Positions 62,598 to 64,000 of a stretch of 64,000 nt of DNA are shown here, piece by piece. Position 1 is the stretch's first letter; each line of letters begins with the position of its first letter. The stretch comes from Clostridia bacterium (GTDB lineage: Bacteria > Bacillota > Clostridia > Christensenellales > Maliibacteriaceae), in assembly GCA_017431145.1 (NCBI GenBank), contig JAFRLQ010000004.1, positions 62,001-126,000 on the forward strand, in the 5' to 3' direction. The position numbers were made by a program, and so were the translations under genes. The notes under the pieces are model-generated. The model did no database searches and was not told where the DNA came from. It saw only the letters and a list, made by a program, of their open reading frames with translations.

Positions 62598-64000
62598 ATG
62601 GATTTTTTTCTTCCTGACGGCTCACCTGCCTTTTCCCATACTGCTGACAGACCTTTTGCAACGCTCTGCCGCATCGAAAAAACGTATGTTGCCGACCGCG
62701 GCACAGCGAAAGTCACCCAGAACGAGGTCCTGCGTCTCCCTTTGACAGACGTTGCGCAGGACGGGGACACGACCGTTTTCTCCAGCGGCGAACATGCACT
62801 GTCGATGACGGCCAAGCCTCTCGGAAAAGGGATGCTGTACTCCTTTTCCGGTGAGCCCGGTTTTGCCTACTCTTTCCGCCTGGATGCGTTTCCCGACGAA
62901 GCGGTTTTCGGTGGCGGTGAACAGTACCGAAAAGTCAACCTCCGCGGTGAACGCGTTTCAAACTTTGTTTCCGAACACATCAAAGCATCGACGATCATCG
63001 AAAAAACGCTGCTTGTCGGACCGCTTTACCGTGAGAAGGATCACAGTCAGATCGGAAGCTATTCCCCTATTCCCGCATTTGTCACCAGCCGGCACAGAAT
63101 GATCTTTTTCCAGACGGACAGCGACGGATACTCCGATTTCGGAGATGAATCCTATGTATTTCAGTTCGACCGCTGTCCCGCCTCTCTGTTCCTGGCCAGC
63201 GGATCTTCCTATGAGGAATTGGTCCGGCAGCATCTCCTGTTTTATCCAAACCGCCAGCATCTTCCCGACTGGTGCCTGAACGGGATGATCCTCGGTATTC
63301 AGGGGGGCACGGATACCATCCTCGCAAAAGCGCATGCCATGCAGAAGGCAGGCGTTGAAGTGTGCGGCATCTGGGCACAGGACTGGTCGGGCAGCATCCG
63401 CACGATCATGGGCAAACAGGTCTGGTGGAACTGGGAAGCCGATCCGGCGCTGTATCACAATATCGATACGATGATCCGCGAACTCGGCGGAATGGGTATC
63501 CGTTTTCTCGCATATATCAATCCGTATCTTGTAAAGGATTCCAAACTCTATAATCACTGTCGTGAGCTCGGATACCTGATCACAAAAAAAGACGGTTCTG
63601 TTTACCATATCCGTTCCACGACGTTTGACGCGGGCATGCTTGATCTGACCAATCCGGAAGCTGTCCGTTTTATCAAAGATGTCCTGATCCGGAAAAACAT
63701 GATCAATATCGGGATTTCGGGATGGATGGCGGATTTCGGAGAGTATCTGCCAGTCGACTGTGTCCTTTATGACGGAGATCCTGCTCTTCTGCACAATCAA
63801 TGGCCTGTCCTCTGGGCAAAGGTCAACCGCGAAGCGATCGAGGAAAGCGGACGGGATGACCTGCTGTTCTTCACCCGTGCCGGATATGCAGGGATCCAGA
63901 ATTATGCGCCGATCATGTGGAACGGCGATCAGCATACGGATCTCACAAAGGATTACGGAATGCCAACCGTCATGCCGGCATCTTTTTCTCTCGGTTTTTC
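62598..64000 (+). CDS. GH31 glycosidase, sulfoquinovosidase (YihQ)-like, 3'-truncated by the window
   Basis: The frame stays open for 467 codons to the window end. It follows E. coli YihQ closely as I recall that sequence: FGGGEQYRKVNLRGE, WAQDWSG (residues 259-265), FLAYINPYL, LDLTNPEAVRFIKDV, GWMADFGEYLP with nucleophile D379, and MWNGDQ with acid/base D444. YihQ enzymes release sulfoquinovose from sulfoquinovosyl glycerides. The position equivalent to the sulfonate-binding Arg301 of YihQ is Gln274 (GKQVWWNW), while the nearby Trp is kept. So it is either a variant sulfoquinovosidase or has another acidic-sugar substrate. There is no signal peptide. AAAGGAG precedes the ATG. Confidence 0.85.
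   Translation, partial: MDFFLPDGSPAFSHTADRPFATLCRIEKTYVADRGTAKVTQNEVLRLPLTDVAQDGDTTVFSSGEHALSMTAKPLGKGMLYSFSGEPGFAYSFRLDAFPDEAVFGGGEQYRKVNLRGERVSNFVSEHIKASTIIEKTLLVGPLYREKDHSQIGSYSPIPAFVTSRHRMIFFQTDSDGYSDFGDESYVFQFDRCPASLFLASGSSYEELVRQHLLFYPNRQHLPDWCLNGMILGIQGGTDTILAKAHAMQKAGVEVCGIWAQDWSGSIRTIMGKQVWWNWEADPALYHNIDTMIRELGGMGIRFLAYINPYLVKDSKLYNHCRELGYLITKKDGSVYHIRSTTFDAGMLDLTNPEAVRFIKDVLIRKNMINIGISGWMADFGEYLPVDCVLYDGDPALLHNQWPVLWAKVNREAIEESGRDDLLFFTRAGYAGIQNYAPIMWNGDQHTDLTKDYGMPTVMPASFSLGF

Noticed and set aside
62958-63935. A 325-codon minus-strand frame opposite the GH31 gene
   Set aside because: The plus-strand frame matches YihQ throughout with its catalytic residues, so this is a shadow.

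Overview
The window looks like chromosome of a low-to-mid GC Gram-positive bacterium (Bacillota/Firmicutes). The reasons are: MraZ at the head of a division cluster; SepF and DivIVA; an L27 with a cleavable N-terminal extension next to its protease Prp; KtrAB; Hsp33; GTG and TTG starts with strong GGAGG-type ribosome binding sites; and TTGACA/TATAAT promoters. I see no sporulation gene. An Erysipelotrichia- or Clostridia-like host is plausible but cannot be fixed from the sequence alone. I found no rRNA, tRNA, CRISPR array, insertion sequence or prophage. Almost every stretch is coding.

Layout, left to right. 1-1459: start of a division (dcw) operon on the minus strand (mraZ, rsmH, then the first codons of the next gene). 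1460-2010: regulatory stretch with a ladder of mraZ-operator repeats, five DnaA boxes and the promoter of a glycerophosphodiesterase gene. 2883-8579: minus-strand tsaD, a Lit/DUF1461 membrane protein, prfB (with a programmed frameshift) and secA. 8771-13472: plus-strand yerC-like regulator, pcrA, ligA. 13564-16791: a SanA/YdcF-like protein, nudC, a D-lyxose-isomerase-like cupin, rpmF and yceD. 16858-21283: ackA-pta divergent from tmcAL, then an unknown membrane protein with a 3D-like domain. 21370-30406: two MgtC paralogues, yajC, tgt-queA-ruvBAC, a small membrane protein, proA, yebC. 30564-39314: a long minus-strand unit with divIVA, yggT, sepF, yggS, a HlyD-like protein, an RNA methyltransferase, an HD protein, a TPR protein, hslO and a methyltransferase. 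39467-46360: asd, a HAD protein, rpmA-prp-rplU, rng and its two usual radical-SAM partners. 46525-55301: maf-mreBCD-mrdA-rodA followed directly by ktrB-ktrA. 55423-57675: a lipoprotein with leucine-rich repeats and a transglutaminase-like domain, plus a small membrane protein. 57795-64000: sugar ABC transporter and split transketolase genes, divergent from a GH31 glycosidase of the sulfoquinovosidase (YihQ) type that runs off the window.

Most of the window is housekeeping: translation, tRNA modification, recombination, secretion, cell shape and acetate formation. The accessory interest lies at the right end. A YihQ-like glycosidase, a sugar importer and a split transketolase share one regulatory region, which suggests catabolism of sulfoquinovose or a related acidic sugar. 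The glycosidase carries Gln where the family's sulfonate-binding Arg is expected. Other points worth a second look are the dense DnaA-box cluster beside mraZ, the prfB frameshift site with TAA instead of TGA, a probably leaderless gene, a palindromic shared -10 between pta and tmcAL, and the LRR-transglutaminase lipoprotein.
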